Shown here: positions 62,435 through 64,000 of the stretch, in pieces
Numbering within the stretch: position 1 is the stretch's first letter
Layout of the letters: every line of letters begins with the position of its first letter
Source of the DNA: Phenylobacterium sp.
GTDB taxonomy: Bacteria; Pseudomonadota; Alphaproteobacteria; Caulobacterales; Caulobacteraceae
Assembly: GCF_013822795.1 (NCBI RefSeq)
Contig: NZ_PNLB01000015.1
Location: 1 to 64,000 of the forward strand
Direction of reading: 5' to 3'
Length of the DNA: 64,000 nt
The notes under the pieces: generated by a model
What the model saw: the letters and a program-made list of their open reading frames with translations, nothing else
Databases searched by the model: none
Told to the model about the DNA's origin: nothing
Translations under genes and position numbers: made by a program

Positions 62435-63571
62435 ATGTCCGTCCGAGCCACAGAGTCCCATACGGTCCGCGTCTCACTCGTCATCCTGGCGGTGATCGCG
62501 ACCGGTCTTGCCCTTTACCTGCTACGGGGGATCCTCACCCCCCTGGCGCTCGCCGTGTTCCTGGCGGTGATGATCGACGGCTTCGCCCGGGTCATCCGCC
62601 TGCGACTGCCCTGGGTCAGCGAGAAGGCCGCGCTGCCGGCCGCCATCGTGCTGTCGGTGCTGCTGTTCGGCGCCTCCGGGGTGATCATCGCCGAGAACGC
62701 CAGCACCTTCGTCGGCCAGCTGGTCACCTACACCCCGCGGCTCAACAACCTGATCGCCCAGATCGCCGGCCTGTTCGGCATGGACGTGCCGCCGACCATC
62801 AACGAACTGTTCACCCAGCTGAACCCCGGCGCCTACCTGGCCGACTTCGCCAAGGGCCTGCAGGGCTTCGCCTCCGACGCCTTCTTCATCCTGATCTATC
62901 TGGGCTTCATCATCGCCGCCCGGCGTGGCTTCCAGCGCAAGGTGGTGGGCCTGTTCCCGCATCACGCCGAGCGCAACGAGGCGATGGCCGCCTTCCGCCG
63001 CATCCGCGACGGGGTCGAGCTGTACCTCTGGGTGCAGACCGTCACCGGCCTGATCATCGCGCTTGCCTCCTGGATCGCGATGATGGCGGTCGGGCTCGAC
63101 AACGCCGTGTTCTGGGCCTTCCTGATCTTCATCGCCTCGTACATCCCGGTGATCGGCGGCGCGGTCGGCATCCTGGCCCCGCCGGTCTTCGCCCTGATCC
63201 AGTTCGAGAGCTTCTGGCCGGCGATCATCCTGCTGGCCGTGCTGCAGGCCATCCAGTTCGTGGTCGGCAACATCATCCTGCCGCGCATGCAGGGCGACAG
63301 CCTGAACATGGACCCGATCGTCGTGCTGCTCAGCCTGGCCTTCTGGGGCCTGATCTGGGGCATGACAGGGATGTTCCTCTCCACCCCGCTCACCGTGATG
63401 GTGATGGTGATCCTGGCCCAGTTCGACGGCACCCGCTGGCTGGCGGTGCTGCTGTCGGCCGACGGCCAGCCGGAGAAGCTCCGCGACCGCCACCCGACCA
63501 ACGCGCCGACCGAAAAGCCGGCCCCGATCCGCCCGCCCTCCCCGTCACGCAAGCGTGAAACCAAAGACTGA
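62435..63571 (+). CDS. AI-2E/PerM family permease
   Basis: A 378-residue membrane protein with seven to eight helices: VRVSLVILAVIATGLALYLL and LTPLALAVFLAVMIDGFARV at the N-terminus, and the family signature FASYIPVIGGAVG-type (IASYIPVIGGAVGILAPP) and GMTGMFLSTPLTVMVMVI near the end. Members export varied substrates or act in envelope and ion homeostasis; true AI-2 export is not implied. ATG at 62435 is chosen; an in-frame ATG at 62366 with GGGG ahead is an alternative. The tail is Pro/Lys/Arg-rich. Confidence 0.87.
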   Translation: MSVRATESHTVRVSLVILAVIATGLALYLLRGILTPLALAVFLAVMIDGFARVIRLRLPWVSEKAALPAAIVLSVLLFGASGVIIAENASTFVGQLVTYTPRLNNLIAQIAGLFGMDVPPTINELFTQLNPGAYLADFAKGLQGFASDAFFILIYLGFIIAARRGFQRKVVGLFPHHAERNEAMAAFRRIRDGVELYLWVQTVTGLIIALASWIAMMAVGLDNAVFWAFLIFIASYIPVIGGAVGILAPPVFALIQFESFWPAIILLAVLQAIQFVVGNIILPRMQGDSLNMDPIVVLLSLAFWGLIWGMTGMFLSTPLTVMVMVILAQFDGTRWLAVLLSADGQPEKLRDRHPTNAPTEKPAPIRPPSPSRKRETKD

Positions 63572-63710
63572 AAAGCAAGGCCTTCAACTTGTTCGCTTCC
63601 TCCCTATCTAAGGTCCATTCGGGAGCCCCCCGAATTCAAGGCGGTCCAGGCGTGAGCCCCGGCCGCTGCGAGCCCCGAGCGCTCCGCCTTCCCCCCCAAG
63701 GTGGAGCCAA

Positions 63711-63740
63711 GCGCCGCCGGACTCTCTCCTCCGGCGGCGC
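63711..63740 (+). promoter_or_regulatory. Strong leader hairpin ahead of the last gene
   Basis: Arms GCGCCGCCGGA (63711-63721) and TCCGGCGGCGC (63730-63740) pair perfectly around an 8-nt pyrimidine loop, ending 21 bp before the next ATG and just before its GGGAG site. A smaller dyad, ATTCGGG/CCCGAAT, lies at 63617-63635. Could be a terminator lacking T, or a translation-control element. Confidence 0.45.
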
Positions 63741-63761
63741 CCTCGCATCGGGAGCCTTCCA

Positions 63762-64000
63762 ATGAGCAAGCGACCCAAGCTGACCAGCGCCCAGCGCGCC
63801 CTGGTCACGGCGTTCACCGCCCTCGCCGGTGATGAGCCCGCCGCCGGCGCCTTCATCGCCCAGGCCGCCGAAGACGCCGCCCCGGACGAGCTTCCCGAAC
63901 TGCCGGGCAAGGCGCTGGCCGCGCAGCTAGCCGACTTCTGGGCCTTCGCCGCGAGCCGCAAGGGTTCGGCCCCGATCATCCGCCTGGCCGCCGTCGAAGG
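63762..64000 (+). CDS. gdhZ: Probable NAD-specific glutamate dehydrogenase, N-terminal part (partial)
   Basis: The frame starts MSKRPKLTSAQRALVTAFTA and runs off the right edge after ~79 residues. The segment LPGKALAAQLADFWAFAASRKGSAPIIRL resembles the N-terminus of the very large (about 1600-residue) NAD-dependent glutamate dehydrogenases of alphaproteobacteria, which deaminate glutamate to 2-oxoglutarate; in Caulobacter GdhZ also slows cell division. GGGAG precedes the ATG. Only the poorly conserved beginning is visible, so the call is tentative. Confidence 0.55.
   Translation, partial: MSKRPKLTSAQRALVTAFTALAGDEPAAGAFIAQAAEDAAPDELPELPGKALAAQLADFWAFAASRKGSAPIIRLAAVE

Overview
This window looks like a stretch of a Caulobacteraceae chromosome (Caulobacter or Phenylobacterium type). 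It is very GC-rich, with coding on both strands and G/C-ending codons throughout. The strongest pointers are a DnaA of the Caulobacter type (486 residues, unusual Walker A GPYGFGKTH) with two GANTC methylation sites in its leader; the block ubiB-ubiE-mutM-traB-echA-SGNH-rpsT-dnaA; and a soluble hybrid kinase with the layout and signature residues of Caulobacter ShkA. No phage, transposase or CRISPR array was seen. The origin itself is not visible here.

Layout. 1-3.2 kb: 5' end of bioB, a CYTH-CHAD phosphohydrolase and ahcY. 3.2-11.9 kb: a sulfur district. A TonB receptor, GPH transporter and TauD-type dioxygenase face a flavin alkanesulfonate monooxygenase (ssuD); both enzymes release sulfite. 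Next comes a BigR-type regulator with rhodanese, TauE exporter and persulfide dioxygenase, which would handle the sulfite and reactive sulfur. 12-14.4 kb: cupin, Tat-leader agmatine-deiminase-like lipoprotein, tRNA-Ala(CGC), YggT, YggU. 14.5-19.3 kb: a chemotaxis operon of receptor, CheW and receptor. 19.5-22.1 kb: sirtuin, zinc-ribbon protein, EpsD-like lipoprotein, tRNA-Thr(CGT). 22.2-26.3 kb: a heme operon (hemC, then hemD, a mitofilin-like protein, hemY). 26.4-29.1 kb: tsaD-gpsA-YCII-Rieske. 29.3-31.1 kb: creatininase and a YozG/DUF2975 pair with a tiny membrane protein. 31.2-37.7 kb: rdgB-hemW-rsmI-yraN-sirB1-gshB-comM.

The most unusual gene is at 37.9-41.9 kb: a 1344-residue protein that joins one NRPS module (condensation, adenylation, carrier) to a polytopic acyltransferase-3-like membrane domain. 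It has no thioesterase and no other biosynthetic gene beside it. A perfect palindrome lies just before its start.

42-48 kb: UspA, small membrane and regulatory proteins, a LuxR-type HTH frame that stays open through another gene, an XRE regulator, shkA and ampG. 48-64 kb: protease, DUF350, rlmN, the ubiB-to-dnaA block, a methyltransferase, a HerA-type ATPase, a PerM-type permease and the start of an apparent NAD-glutamate dehydrogenase. From 48 kb on, the gaps hold repeated copies of two imperfect-palindrome families; a third family (29.1 and 48.2 kb) begins with a TCATCCCGG arm.
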